Notes: generated by a model not told the origin, from the letters alone. Positions 1 through 8,228 are shown, counted from the stretch's first letter. The stretch: 64,000 bases of DNA from JANYBT01 sp038211475 (GCA_038211475.1 JBBQVN010000001.1:1-64000); one strand, 5' to 3'. Numbers and translations: made by a program.

Positions 1-19
1 TTCGCGCTGAGAGCCCGTC

Positions 20-2128
20 GTGACCGACGCCAATCCTGATATCGCGTCAACGCTGTTTGTCTTGCCGACAGACGCGAAGCTTCTGCCGGTATCCGAACTC
101 TCGGCACGGTTACGTGCGGAGATCGGACCAATTGAGAACGGCCACTCAGTCATCACTCGCCCGGGATTTCGGATTACCTCGCGGCTGATCCCGGGGCCAC
201 TCGCCGAGTTACTCAACGAGCTTCGCACGCCGAGCCTGCTCACGGATGCTGTCCTGAGGTTTGCCCGTGGCCACGACCAGGATCCCCAGGCAATGCTCGA
301 TCTAGCATTCGATGCCCTGGCCAACCTTGTTGAGGCTCGTATTCTGGTCCCTCAGCTGTCCCCTGATGCGGCGGCGCCGGTGCCGAGCCTCGGTGCCGGA
401 CAGGAGTTTGCAGGCTTCGAGATCGATGCCTTGGTGCGCTCGCTTGAGGATTCAGAAGTTTATCGAGCACGTGGAGGAAGCGGTACATTCGCAGCATTGA
501 AAATTAGTCGCGACGATCGCCCCGCCATCGTGGCCATGCTCAGGAATGAAGCCCGTTTTCTTCAGCGCCTCGGTGGAATCGATGCTCCAAACCTGCTGGA
601 GTACGGGACAAAGCGCGGACGAACTTATGTCGCCATGGAATGGTGCGAAGGCGTTTCAATTGCGGTCGCCGCGCAACAGGCGCGGGCCGCCCGCGACCGG
701 CACCGATTACATGCCCTCGTGAGCAGAATGCTCCACGCCTACGGCCGACTTCACGAAAATGGCATACTGCACGGAGACATTCACCCCGGGAATTGCCTGG
801 TGCTTAATGACGGCAGTATCGTCATTCTTGATTTCGGCGCTGCACGGGCGATTGACACCGCTGGCGGTGCAGTCGATCCGGCGCGCGCTGGCGTTCCACA
901 GTTCCACGATCCCTTCATGGCAAGCGCGCTAGTCGCGGGCCAGTTGCCGCCGGCGGCGACCGCAGAATCGGAACAATATGCAATCGCGGTCCTTGCCTAT
1001 TTGCTGTTGACAGGGCTGCACCCGATCGAAGCACCCGCTGTTCAGGATGAGATGCTGCGTCGCATTGTCCGACGATCCCCCCTACCCTTCGCGACACGCG
1101 GCATCGCCTCCTGGCCTGATGTCGAAGCAGTGGTCGTGCGAGGCCTGGCAAAACAACCGAGCCAGCGTTTTCCCGAAGTCGCGTGCCTAGCACGGGCATT
1201 TGCTTCCGCCAACATGCCCCCAGATGTGCCGCTGCACTGGCCCGGCGCTGCCCAATGTGCATTCGATAGCGCCGTCGAGGCTGTGCGCAGCCTGTTGCCG
1301 CCAACGGCCGAGCTCCCGCTCGATTACGCCTGGTTCGGCTTGCGCGCCGCCTTTGTGATGGACGACGCCGAGCTACTGGCTGCCGCCGACACCATCGTTA
1401 GCTGCGCCGGACCGAGCTGGGCTGCACAGTCGGTCGCGGCGCACTTGGCTACGGCGCGCTCTGATAGCCGGATGGAGAGCAAGGCAATCACAGGGTTTCT
1501 AGCCGCTGCCAGGCTGCTACCGGATGGGCCACAGGCTGCCGCGGCAATCCTAGCGGCGGGGAGCGTCATTGGGGGAACACCATTTCGCACTGCCGATTCC
1601 GCAGCGCTTGCTGGCTGGGCTGCGGAGCGCCTTGATCGACTCGTGCACGCCACTTCGCAGGGCGAATCTCATTCATTCGCTTCAGAGCGATTGCTGGCTT
1701 ATCTCGAACTATCGCTCGGGAAGACAGGGGCTGCGAGCATGCGCGCTGACTTGCCGGCGCGCCTTCTGGCGATGAGGGAGATCCACGCCTCCGACGTGTG
1801 GCTTTGGTCATTGGCGTATGACGTTTTTGCCGATGACCAATTCAGGGCGCTGGCGCTCGCAGCAAGGCTCCCGAGCGGGCCGCTCTGGCGGGGGTTTTCC
1901 CTGCTCAGGCTTCATCAGTTGACCGGTGATGCGCGCTGGGTCATCAGTGCGAATCGCATCTTGGCAAGGGCACCCTGTGACGGGCTTCCAGGACGGCACA
2001 TCGCGCTCCTCATGGCAGAGCTGAAGGCGCCCGAGAGAGCAATCTTTCCTCCCTTCCTGCTGCACCCGGTTCTAACCGCCTCCGGCGCTGGGCAATTCGA
2101 TATGTCAGGGTTGATGCCGCAGGACTAA
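20..2128 (+). CDS. Protein kinase-like protein with RRE-like N-terminus and degenerate LanC-like C-terminus
   Basis: A 702-residue protein. Residues about 130-400 form a protein-kinase fold: AALK with K161, a glutamate at E177, the catalytic loop HGDIHPGN (D253, N258) and DFG at 271-273. Residues about 45-112 (a hairpin, then LLNELRTPSLL and later LVEARILVP) resemble the PqqD/RRE winged helix that binds RiPP leader peptides. Residues 410-702 are helical. Near the end, DGLPGRHIALLMAEL followed by a FP..LLHP stretch resembles the last repeat of LanC-type lanthionine cyclases, but the Cys/Cys/His zinc ligands of LanC are not visible. The architecture recalls class III/IV lanthionine synthetases, with a non-catalytic or altered cyclase part. 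An in-frame stop at 8-10 makes the GTG at 20 the first possible start. Upstream context, including any precursor peptide, lies outside the window. Kinase fold is clear; RiPP role is inference. Confidence 0.75.
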   Translation: MTDANPDIASTLFVLPTDAKLLPVSELSARLRAEIGPIENGHSVITRPGFRITSRLIPGPLAELLNELRTPSLLTDAVLRFARGHDQDPQAMLDLAFDALANLVEARILVPQLSPDAAAPVPSLGAGQEFAGFEIDALVRSLEDSEVYRARGGSGTFAALKISRDDRPAIVAMLRNEARFLQRLGGIDAPNLLEYGTKRGRTYVAMEWCEGVSIAVAAQQARAARDRHRLHALVSRMLHAYGRLHENGILHGDIHPGNCLVLNDGSIVILDFGAARAIDTAGGAVDPARAGVPQFHDPFMASALVAGQLPPAATAESEQYAIAVLAYLLLTGLHPIEAPAVQDEMLRRIVRRSPLPFATRGIASWPDVEAVVVRGLAKQPSQRFPEVACLARAFASANMPPDVPLHWPGAAQCAFDSAVEAVRSLLPPTAELPLDYAWFGLRAAFVMDDAELLAAADTIVSCAGPSWAAQSVAAHLATARSDSRMESKAITGFLAAARLLPDGPQAAAAILAAGSVIGGTPFRTADSAALAGWAAERLDRLVHATSQGESHSFASERLLAYLELSLGKTGAASMRADLPARLLAMREIHASDVWLWSLAYDVFADDQFRALALAARLPSGPLWRGFSLLRLHQLTGDARWVISANRILARAPCDGLPGRHIALLMAELKAPERAIFPPFLLHPVLTASGAGQFDMSGLMPQD

Positions 2129-2534
2129 TTCAAGTTCCGGCAAGGCGATCCACAGCTAGAGATGCCTCTGTGCCTCATCAAAACCTCGCGTGCTGCATCT
2201 GAGAAGTCGTTCGGGATCGGGCAGACTACTCGATTTTATCTGGAATCGTCGGACAAGAGAGTATCCAGAAGTGATTCAAAGGCCTGAGTCGAGGCGCACG
2301 CTTGCCGTAGAAGAGCCATGGATCGACGCGTCCACCTTGCCGAGTGGGACTACGCGGCGAGGTCGTAGCGGTGATACAGTCCGCCGAGACGTGGTTGGGA
2401 TTGAATCTGGTTTCCAATCCACCCAAGAGTGCGACCCTTGATTTGGAAATTAAGCAAGCAATATTCCCTTTTGGGCAGCTTGCCCGTCCTAGCGTGATTT
2501 CGGCACTGGAGGGTTGCTCCGAACAAGCCCCGTG
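2129..2534. other. Gene-poor gap after kinase gene
   Basis: No gene is supported here. Short open frames on both strands show no recognisable motif. On the minus strand the sequence continues past the broken recombinase and is probably decayed mobile DNA. A minus-strand stretch near 2350-2390 encoding GLYHRYD resembles one near 6790-6815 encoding GLHDRYD, which hints at a shared mobile-element source. Confidence 0.4.
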
Positions 2535-2769
2535 TTTGCCGGCTTGGATATCGGCCATGAGCTGCTTGAGTGCAGGGCGCTCCAGGTTGCCACCCGGAGA
2601 AGCCGCCGTCGTCGTAGCGAGTAGGGATACGCTGCCAGCCCTCATGCTGCTGGCTCTTGATGTAGGCTTCGCAGGCCTCGCGCTGGGCGTCGAGCGAGTT
2701 GAACGACTGCTCCAGCCCTTCCTCGGACGACTTGCGGGTGTAGATGGCGCAGCGAATCCGGTGGCTCAT
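2535..2769 (-). pseudogene. Serine recombinase, frameshifted and truncated
   Basis: The frame from ATG 2769 begins MSHRIRCAIYTRKSSEEGLE, the N-terminal strand and catalytic Ser region of resolvase/invertase serine recombinases, and continues through SLDAQREACEAYI to DDGGFSGW. The expected next motif, GGNLERPALKQLMADIQAGK, follows in a different frame from about 2594, so there is a frameshift near 2595. Homology stops at about 2535, where a full-length protein would run for several hundred more residues. The ATG overlaps the stop of the upstream DUF2924 gene (ATGA), the usual coupled arrangement of DUF2924 and recombinase genes. The piece cannot encode a working recombinase. Confidence 0.8.
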
Positions 2770-3248
2770 GCGGCTATCCTGCTGGCCTTGCGCTTCAAGC
2801 CAAAGAAGGCTGGGCCCGAACACTGGGAGCCGGGGATGACTTTCGCGATCTCGGTCAGGCTGCGGTAGGGTGAACCTTCATACTCGAAGCCCGATTCGAG
2901 CACGGTCACCTCGTGGAGCTTGCCGCGATACTCGCGGACGTAGCGGGTGCCGGTCTTCGGGTGAAAGTTTGTTTGAAGTGCCTTGGCACCACCAAGATGC
3001 TCAGACGCCAACTCGCGCAACCGGCGCGCGGTAGCCTCTTTCACTCCGCCGAAGGCTTTCTCCTCGATGCGATAGGCGAGGATGGGGATCAGCGTTTCAC
3101 GGCGCAAAGCATGGCTCGGCGCCTGTCCAAACAGATCTCGCCAGAGCTGGCGCAACCCCCGGCGCTCCCTGGTGGGCACCTCTGTCAGCAACTGGGCGAC
3201 TGCCTGTTTCTTGCTTGGCTTTAGCTTCCTGATCTTGGTTTTGTTCAT
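2766..3248 (-). CDS. DUF2924 family protein
   Basis: A 160-residue basic protein starting MNKTKIRKLKPSKKQ. The ATG at 3248 is chosen because a strong AGGAGGTG ribosome-binding site sits about 7 bases upstream; a longer frame reaches 3305 but lacks this. The sequence includes LRQLWRDLFGQ, an RRETLIPILAYRIEE helix and the TGTRYVREYRGKLHEVTVLE strand region, followed by YRSLTEIAKVIPGS. This is the DUF2924 pattern, a small family commonly encoded beside serine recombinases in phage-like and integrated elements. Molecular function is unknown; a recombinase accessory role is plausible. The partner recombinase is broken, so the gene may be on its way to decay although its own frame is intact. Confidence 0.75.
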   Translation of the reverse strand: MNKTKIRKLKPSKKQAVAQLLTEVPTRERRGLRQLWRDLFGQAPSHALRRETLIPILAYRIEEKAFGGVKEATARRLRELASEHLGGAKALQTNFHPKTGTRYVREYRGKLHEVTVLESGFEYEGSPYRSLTEIAKVIPGSQCSGPAFFGLKRKASRIAA

Positions 3249-3448
3249 GGACCCAACACCTCCTGCGGGCATGTCCATTGCCGCTCTGTTTGGCCAAAGA
3301 GTCAAGCGATTTGTCGATGAAACGGGCGAGTCATTCGCAAGGCCAGAAGTTCCTGCCGAAGGGCGATCGTTTCAAGGACCAAAACCAACGAGAATCCAGC
3401 CGAAGAGATGTCGCAGGCCAGAATCATGCTGCAGTCCTATCGGAAACC

Positions 3449-3661
3449 CTACGTCAAGTCATTAGCTTTTGCAAGTGCGAGAGTTTTGACGCGGCACAGC
3501 ATGGCAGTTGTAACGAGGGCTGCGGGGACAACGAGGTGAAAGTGCGAATACCCCATCCAGGGGCCACGGGTTTCGGCCTGACCGAGAACGTCTATGTTTA
3601 TGGCGACGACGAGGACGAACAAAACCAACAAAATTGGACCCAAAGTGGTTCCTGACGGCAT
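3449..3661 (-). CDS. Possible small two-TM membrane protein
   Basis: A 70-residue frame that would start MPSGTTLGPILLVLFV. It has one clear hydrophobic segment (about residues 8-26) and a second moderate one (about 46-62). The TTLGPILLVL opening is reminiscent of small DUF3309-type membrane peptides, but the rest does not match convincingly. The AGG just before the ATG is too close to be a good ribosome-binding site. It lies among decayed mobile DNA, so it may be a remnant or chance frame. Confidence 0.3.
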   Translation of the reverse strand: MPSGTTLGPILLVLFVLVVAINIDVLGQAETRGPWMGYSHFHLVVPAALVTTAMLCRVKTLALAKANDLT

Positions 3662-3794
3662 CCTGCTCACATTCTCGGTGGCGGCTGGAGCGGAGGCCTG
3701 CGCCCCCTGCAAGGCGGCGCGTTTAGGCCGGAGCGGAAGACGCCATCCTCCCCGGCGCATGTTTGGTGCAGTCCGTGGGTGGGGATTAGGAGCC

Positions 3795-3996
3795 GGGGGC
3801 TGGGGAGCGCTTGCGTTTGCTCCGTTTGAGGCGGTAGGCCTCGCCGTTCATCTCCAGGATGGGGACGTGATGGGTGGAGCGCGCCGGTCAGCCGCTCCCA
3901 GCCCAGCACCTCGTTCCACTCCTGAAACGGTAGATTGCTGGTCACCAGGGTTGCGCCCCGCTCGTAGCGTTGGCTGAAGACTTCGAACAGGTCTTG
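3795..3996 (-). pseudogene. IS21-family istB ATPase, C-terminal remnant
   Basis: The minus strand encodes LFEVFSQRYERGATLVTSN, then LPFQEWNEVLG and ERLTGAL. This is the hallmark C-terminal part of the IstB helper ATPase of IS21 elements, including the sensor motif T(S/T)NLPF. After about 3877 the frame shifts. The expected ending (STHHVPILEMNGEAYRLKRS) continues in another frame to about 3795. The N-terminal Walker A part is absent. Decayed and non-functional. Confidence 0.8.
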
Positions 3997-4027
3997 GACA
4001 ACTCCGCCATTTGCTCTCCTAAGCGAA

Positions 4028-4049
4028 CCCCCGGCAGGTTCGCCGGGGG
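4028..4049. terminator. Perfect GC-rich hairpin after the 27-codon gene
   Basis: CCCCCGGC (4028-4035) pairs perfectly with GCCGGGGG (4042-4049) around a six-base loop. It lies 15 bases beyond the stop of the small minus-strand gene at 4065-4148, so it could terminate or stabilise that transcript. No T-run follows on the minus strand. Confidence 0.45.
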
Positions 4050-4064
4050 CACCCAATCATGCAC

Positions 4065-4148
4065 TTAGCGGCGCTTGTCGTTCTGGGATTTGTCAGTCTT
4101 TCCGCCATCCTTGGTTTGCTGCTGGTTCGAAGTCCGCTCATTTGCCAT
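4065..4148 (-). CDS. Small highly charged 27-residue protein
   Basis: A 27-codon frame beginning MANERTSNQQQTKDGG and ending KSQNDKRR, with no hydrophobic residues to speak of. The ATG at 4146-4148 is preceded by CAGGAG with 6-7 bases spacing, one of the better ribosome-binding sites in this decayed region, and a strong hairpin follows the stop. Longer in-frame extension to 4331 lacks such a site and reads like noise. The peptide is predicted to be disordered and basic/polar; similar short Lys/Gln/Asp-rich peptides are often nucleic-acid binding or stress related, but nothing in the sequence fixes a function. Confidence 0.5.
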   Translation of the reverse strand: MANERTSNQQQTKDGGKTDKSQNDKRR

Positions 4149-4734
4149 GGTTCGCTCCTGTAGAGTTGAATTACGTTTGCCTGCGCACGTCGCAGACTGT
4201 GCACCTTCGTCAGCTTTAGTTGCAGGAAGCCGCCGAGAGGTGGCCCCGGCCCGGACCAAATTCTTCCGGTCCGGCCAAACGGCGGGAGCTACCGTCGCGG
4301 CCCAGTCGGATCCGCACCGCTTTGGGTGCATTTGTGGTAATGACGAGGGACAGGCATCTACGTTCGGGCTTTATGTGAAATACCCTGCGCACTGGATTGG
4401 CTCCCGTGCCGTGGGGTTCCTCGCCTGAAATTGGGTGGGAAACTGCGTAGCGCAGTAAACTGAGCAATTTTGGATCCTGGATTCCGACTGCGTTGCTTGC
4501 ATGGCGGTGCCGTCGATGGCCGCCGTTTGTTCGCCCCCACATCTTGTGGCTTGTTTGCGCCCGCACGATGGACTAGAACTGCTTTGCCGGGTGCAAACCT
4601 TGACCTAGCCTCCGCCGCCCTGCGAAAACCCGCCTTGCGATAACGGGCCGGTTTCGGGGAGAGGCGGCGGCCGGAGAGGCTCGCTCGCAAAAGGGTTTTC
4701 ACCGGGCAAACTTAGACTCGCGTGAAACAGGGTT
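4149..4734. other. Gap without supported gene
   Basis: About 590 bases with overlapping open frames on both strands but no recognisable protein motif. The part next to 4148 must hold the promoter of the 27-codon gene. The remainder looks like decayed sequence. Confidence 0.4.
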
Positions 4735-4858
4735 TCGGGAGTGTCATTCGGATCTGCGAGTCGGAGACCTTGGTGAACGACGTGGCGGCAAGGCCGTTGA
4801 ACGTCACTGCGGTGGTCTGGGTAAGGCCGGTCCCGTTGATTGTTACCAGTGTGCCAAC
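4735..4858 (-). pseudogene. TIG/IPT immunoglobulin-like domain fragment
   Basis: The minus strand encodes PVGTLVTINGTGLTQTTAVT followed by FNG...ATSFTKVSDSQI. This is the typical (V/I)TI.GTGL..TTAV.FNG..A.F pattern of TIG/IPT domains in acidobacterial secreted proteins. Only about 40 residues survive, without start, signal peptide or further domains. An unrelated VCBS fragment abuts it on the opposite strand. Confidence 0.6.
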
Positions 4859-4859
4859 T

Positions 4860-4990
4860 GGATTACGGCGTCTACAACCACAAAACTCCGGGGGGCAATA
4901 TCGCGCTTCTTTTGGGGAACGGCGACGGAACGTTTCGCCTCGTCTCCCACGCCGCCTTTCTGCGAGGCTATGGAGATGACAATGGCCATG
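4860..4990 (+). pseudogene. VCBS/FG-GAP repeat fragment
   Basis: The plus strand reads DYGVYNHKTPGGNIALLLGN followed by GDGTF, the diagnostic LLGNGDGTF element of VCBS/FG-GAP beta-propeller blades. The reading frame continues but homology fades after about 35 residues. It is a stranded piece of a large secreted protein gene. Confidence 0.55.
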
Positions 4991-5058
4991 TCCCAGCCAT
5001 AAAGAAATCAGGGGAAAGTGCAATCGGGAAATGCGGGAAGGACGTTTTCGTTATTTCG

Positions 5059-5817
5059 TTATTTCAGGACAAGCACGACGTTATTTATGAGGCTCGAAAT
5101 AGCCTCTTCGGCCTCTGGTGCGGCTATGATCACAATTGATGGATGCGCCGCCATGTTGCGCTTGGTGAGTTGGATTTCGAGAATCTTTTTTGTGTTGTCG
5201 GACCGAAAAAGCCCTGCTGTGCCGCAGATGTCGAGAGTTTCGGATTCCTTGAGATCTTCAAAATCCTCGCGCTGAGCAATTTTGATGTTGGCAGCTTTCC
5301 TGGCGCGAACGCGCCCTTCGATTTTGGACTGAAACGCAGCCAAACGGCCAGCGTCCTTGAGAATCCAGTTCAGCAGGTGGTCATAAGCCAGATTCCACAT
5401 CATGACTATAGCGGCGCGGAAGGCGCGGCTGTGATAACAGGTGATGGCCTCCGAGAGGAAGAGCCTTTCTGCGTCATCGGAGACTTGGCCCGGGAGTTCT
5501 TTCAGAAGTTTTGACAGTGCGATGGTCGTCTCGTGCTGGCCGTATTTTGCGTCGAGCTTTGCGCGAATGCTGTGCTCAAGCTGATAGCCGTCCCTATTTT
5601 GCAATAGAACTCGGGGCTTGCGCTCGACCAAACGTTTGAAAAGCAGGCTGAGATTGGGTTCCTCCAGGCTGAGTGAGTCATAGCAGGAACGTATGCCCGC
5701 CTGATGAAACCAGGGCATGTCCCTATGGGCGTGCAGATACCCGCCGAAATGAATGATCTGATCGGGCTGGGAAAGCTTGGGAATTCCGGCAATGCGCGCG
5801 AATTCGGCCAGTTCCAT
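5059..5817 (-). CDS. HEPN-motif protein of a two-gene module
   Basis: A 252-residue soluble, mostly helical protein that I cannot assign to a named family. Near the C-terminus, KRNMAAHPS gives R220-N221-x3-H225, an exact match to the RNxxxH catalytic motif of HEPN ribonucleases, followed by a helix (EAEEAISSLINNVVLVL) as in DUF4145/HEPN-type proteins. The middle, EAITCYHSRAFRAAIVMMWN then LAYDHLL, also reads like HEPN helices. It follows its partner gene after only 8 bases, so the two are almost certainly co-transcribed and translationally coupled. HEPN proteins are common toxins in toxin-antitoxin and abortive-infection systems, and the mobile-DNA setting fits defence or element maintenance. 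That role is inference; the start follows directly on the partner's stop. Confidence 0.75.
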   Translation of the reverse strand: MELAEFARIAGIPKLSQPDQIIHFGGYLHAHRDMPWFHQAGIRSCYDSLSLEEPNLSLLFKRLVERKPRVLLQNRDGYQLEHSIRAKLDAKYGQHETTIALSKLLKELPGQVSDDAERLFLSEAITCYHSRAFRAAIVMMWNLAYDHLLNWILKDAGRLAAFQSKIEGRVRARKAANIKIAQREDFEDLKESETLDICGTAGLFRSDNTKKILEIQLTKRNMAAHPSIVIIAAPEAEEAISSLINNVVLVLK

Positions 5818-5825
5818 TCGAGCGG

Positions 5826-6463
5826 CTAGTCCTCCGCCTTTTTGAGCTGCTCCTCGCCTATAGGCGTGATGGAATATTCACCCGGATTGACCCGGCGCAT
5901 AAGGTCGCGCTTTACTGCCTGGCGAAACGCGGCGTCCCAATCGGAAATGCCGACGGGCCAGCTCGCGGTTCGGAAAAGCGTGTAAACCTTATCGGTGTTT
6001 ATTGTCGGGCTAATGCCGTTATCGCGTAGCCAGATTGCTGCAAGAAGGTAGCGCTTGGTCTGACTCTTTGGGGCTTTTTCCTCAGCAAACTGCTTAAATG
6101 GGGTGCCGTTACTGCCATTGACGTCGAGATCCGCCAGATACTTGGGCAGCGGCAATTTTGCGCGGGGTTTCGGCTGCCGGGGTGCGACGGGCGTCTCTTC
6201 CGTCTCGGCTTCCTCGTATTCACCTTCGACCGGCTGCGCTTCCAACTCATCAAGCTCAGGCTGGTCGCCGTTGGTATTGGCGGGAAGCGTCTGCGTGGGA
6301 GCGGCACGCAAAGCCGGGCGCATCGGAACCACCGTAGGTTTCAGCGCGCTTGTGATGGCCTGGGTCAACTCCGACAGGTTGCCGTCGCTGTATCGGCCTC
6401 AACCAGGACGAAGCGGATTTTGTTCGAGCGGGTGGCGTTCTCACTCGGTTTCTTGGGTGCCAT
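5826..6463 (-). CDS. Partner of HEPN protein, winged-helix-like C-terminus, probable frameshift near start
   Basis: The continuous frame from 6368 gives 180 residues. A proline/glutamate-rich linker (about 25-85) is followed by a basic stretch and an alpha/beta C-terminal domain: FKQFAEEKAP, KRYLLAAIWLRDNG, DKVYTLFRTASWPV, AAFRQAVKRDLMRRVNPGEY then SITPIGEEQLKK, which reads like a wHTH-type fold. Upstream, ATG 6463 opens a frame (MAPKKPSENATRSNKIRFVL) that stops at once. One base further, SDGNLSELTQ joins smoothly to TQAITSALKP. This implies a single-base deletion near 6395 and an original protein of about 211 residues. Whether a shortened protein from 6368 is made, or this is a sequencing slip, cannot be told. 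It precedes the HEPN gene by 8 bases and could be its regulator or antidote. Confidence 0.65.
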
Positions 6464-6854
6464 GACTCTAGATTATACGCCTGTCAAAAGCGGTATGTTC
6501 GCAAAAGTTTCGCCTGTGGGCAGTCTGCCCCAGAACGTTACGTTAAACCCCCGTGCCAGCGGAACACTCCATACCGGCAAAAGTCATCACGCTGGGACAC
6601 ACCCCTCGGTATTGCTTGGAACGCACCGAAGCGGTGCAAATCCAACTGAGCTTCCCTCGGATCAATCCGGCGCTTGGCTCGGTTCTGAGTTTTCAGATTC
6701 ACTGGATTCTTCACACCACGAGAATCAAATCAGGCGCGACGCTGCCACAGCGAGCTCCGAAAACTTGGTGTATCTGATGCCGATCAGGTAGCTCGATCGT
6801 AGCGGTCGTGTAATCCTCCAACTCGTAGCAACGCACTAACGCAGGCTGGGCTGG
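6464..6854. other. Gap without supported gene
   Basis: Apart from the -10 box at its left edge, no coding motif is seen. The right part runs into an istB remnant and may contain decayed sequence of the same IS21 element. Confidence 0.35.
6472..6477 (-). promoter_or_regulatory. TATAAT -10 box, possibly leaderless start of HEPN operon
   Basis: A perfect TATAAT on the minus strand ends 8 bases before the ATG at 6463. That spacing would put the transcription start at or next to the start codon, so the operon may be translated from a leaderless mRNA. No good -35 hexamer is seen at 16-18 bases. Confidence 0.4.
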
Positions 6855-7166
6855 TGAATGAACTGGTCGAAGCCAAACACAAACTGCAACTGCGAAGAGT
6901 GATGGCGCTGGAGTCGCTACGATCTGATCGCCATTGACGAAGTCGGTTATGTGCCGATGGCCGAGGTCGGCGCCGAGTTCCTGTTCCAGGTCGTGGCCGA
7001 GCGAGCGGAAAAGGCCGGCGGTGGCGCTGACCACGAACCTCCCATTTTCCGAATGGACGCAGGTCATTCCCAACGCGCGACTGTGCAAAGCGTTGCTGGA
7101 TTGAATCACCGATCGCGCCCACATTCTGGAGACCGGCACGGAAACCTACCGTTTCCGCCGCGCCGC
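6855..7166 (+). pseudogene. Second IS21-family istB remnant
   Basis: In shifting frames the plus strand encodes LVNELVEAKHKLQLRRVMA, AIDEVGYVPMAEVGAEFLFQ (Walker B region), a TTNLPF...EW.QVIPNARLCKALLD segment, then ITDRAHILETGTETYRFRRA. At 7102-7104 the conserved Arg codon of LLDRITD is TGA. At least two frameshifts are present. It is a different istB subfamily from the remnant at 3795-3996, so two independent IS21 insertions decayed here. Confidence 0.8.
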
Positions 7167-7309
7167 GCGGTCCCGCCACGTTGTAGTTTCCTCGATTTCG
7201 TCGGCAACCTGCCGCAGGATGAATAACTTGCAGTTCGGCTGTGACGGCAGCAATGGTGATGAAAGCGTTTATGCCCTCGACTTGAGGCTAGGTCCCATCC
7301 TATTGCAAC

Positions 7310-7490
7310 TTCGGCGCCCAGGCGCAGATTCTCGGCCATGGTTTCACAGTAACAACCAGCGTCACATTCTACGGCGCGCGGCACCGTTCAGCGTCGTTTC
7401 TGACACCTACCTGACCGCGGTGGTTCCGTGGCCGTCACCACCCCCACCCAAACCCTCATCAGCAACGTTAAATTCCGCGTCACCAACTAA
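7310..7490 (+). pseudogene. TIG/IPT domain remnant
   Basis: Plus-strand pieces in two frames read QILGHGFTVTTSVTFYGAR and, after a frameshift, PFSVVSDTYLTAVVP, then TQTLISNVKFRVTN. This is the order of a TIG/IPT domain. It is decayed and isolated. Confidence 0.5.
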
Positions 7491-7599
7491 GCTACTTTAA
7501 GTCACCGGTTGGGCCCACTCATTCGCTTCTTGAATGAGTGGGGTCCCCGGACGCATCTCGCGCCTCCGCATCCAGCGCCTCCGGATCCGTGGCCTGGGA

Positions 7600-7850
7600 C
7601 CCAGAGTTTGATGGGGAGTTCGGAACCCTGGCCCGAGCCGATGTCGATGATTGGGGGAGCGCATTCCACCACGTTGCTCTACAACGACATCTGGGTGCAG
7701 ACAGGCGCAACCGGTACTACGAGCTTGAGTTGGTTCCTGCCTCTACCCCCCACCACTCGTCCAAACCCTCGCTATGTCCACACCGGCGCCTACGACCCCA
7801 CGACCAATGAGCTGCTGGTATTCGGCGGCAACGAGTTGTTCCAAGGCTGC
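7600..7850 (+). pseudogene. Kelch-repeat protein fragment
   Basis: The plus strand encodes STTLLYNDIWVQTGATGT and later PNPRYVHTGAYDPTTNELLV then FGGNELFQG, the Y(N)DIW...R..H...YDP..N.L.VFGG pattern of Kelch-type propellers. It stops abruptly at about 7850, where an opposite-strand VCBS fragment begins. Confidence 0.55.
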
Positions 7851-7864
7851 AGTAACGATTATCG

Positions 7865-8076
7865 GCCTTGCCGTCCCCATTGAAGTCCCCCACCGCCACC
7901 GAGTAGGGTTGAGTTCCTGTCGCGTAGTCCACATGCGTCTGAAACAGATTTTTGTCACTAACGGTGTGCGCTGTGACCCGCGGCCTGCTGTGCGCGAGAA
8001 CAGGTGGCCGGTTGTCCAACAACGTCATGATCGGCAGAGCGGTCATTGCGACTAGAATTGCGCGTCCGAGTTTCAT
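7865..8076 (-). pseudogene. Truncated VCBS/FG-GAP secreted protein, N-terminal piece
   Basis: From ATG 8076 (AAGGA about 6 bases upstream) the frame begins MKLGRAILVAMTALPIM, a signal peptide. It then passes NLFQTHVDYATGTQPYSVAV and DFNGDGKAD, the first VCBS blade. Homology ends at about 7865, where the Kelch fragment on the other strand begins. Only about 70 residues remain, so this is a 5' stub left by a rearrangement. Confidence 0.6.
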
Positions 8077-8228
8077 TGTCATCCTTGCTTTCCGCAAGCG
8101 TTGCTTACGAACATGGTGCTTTCGATGTGGACCCAAGACCGTTGGTCTTGAGAATGGTCCTCCGAATCCGCGGGACGTCGCTCCAGCGACTGTCGGATTC
8201 AGTTCATCACCACTCCAACACCTCTATA

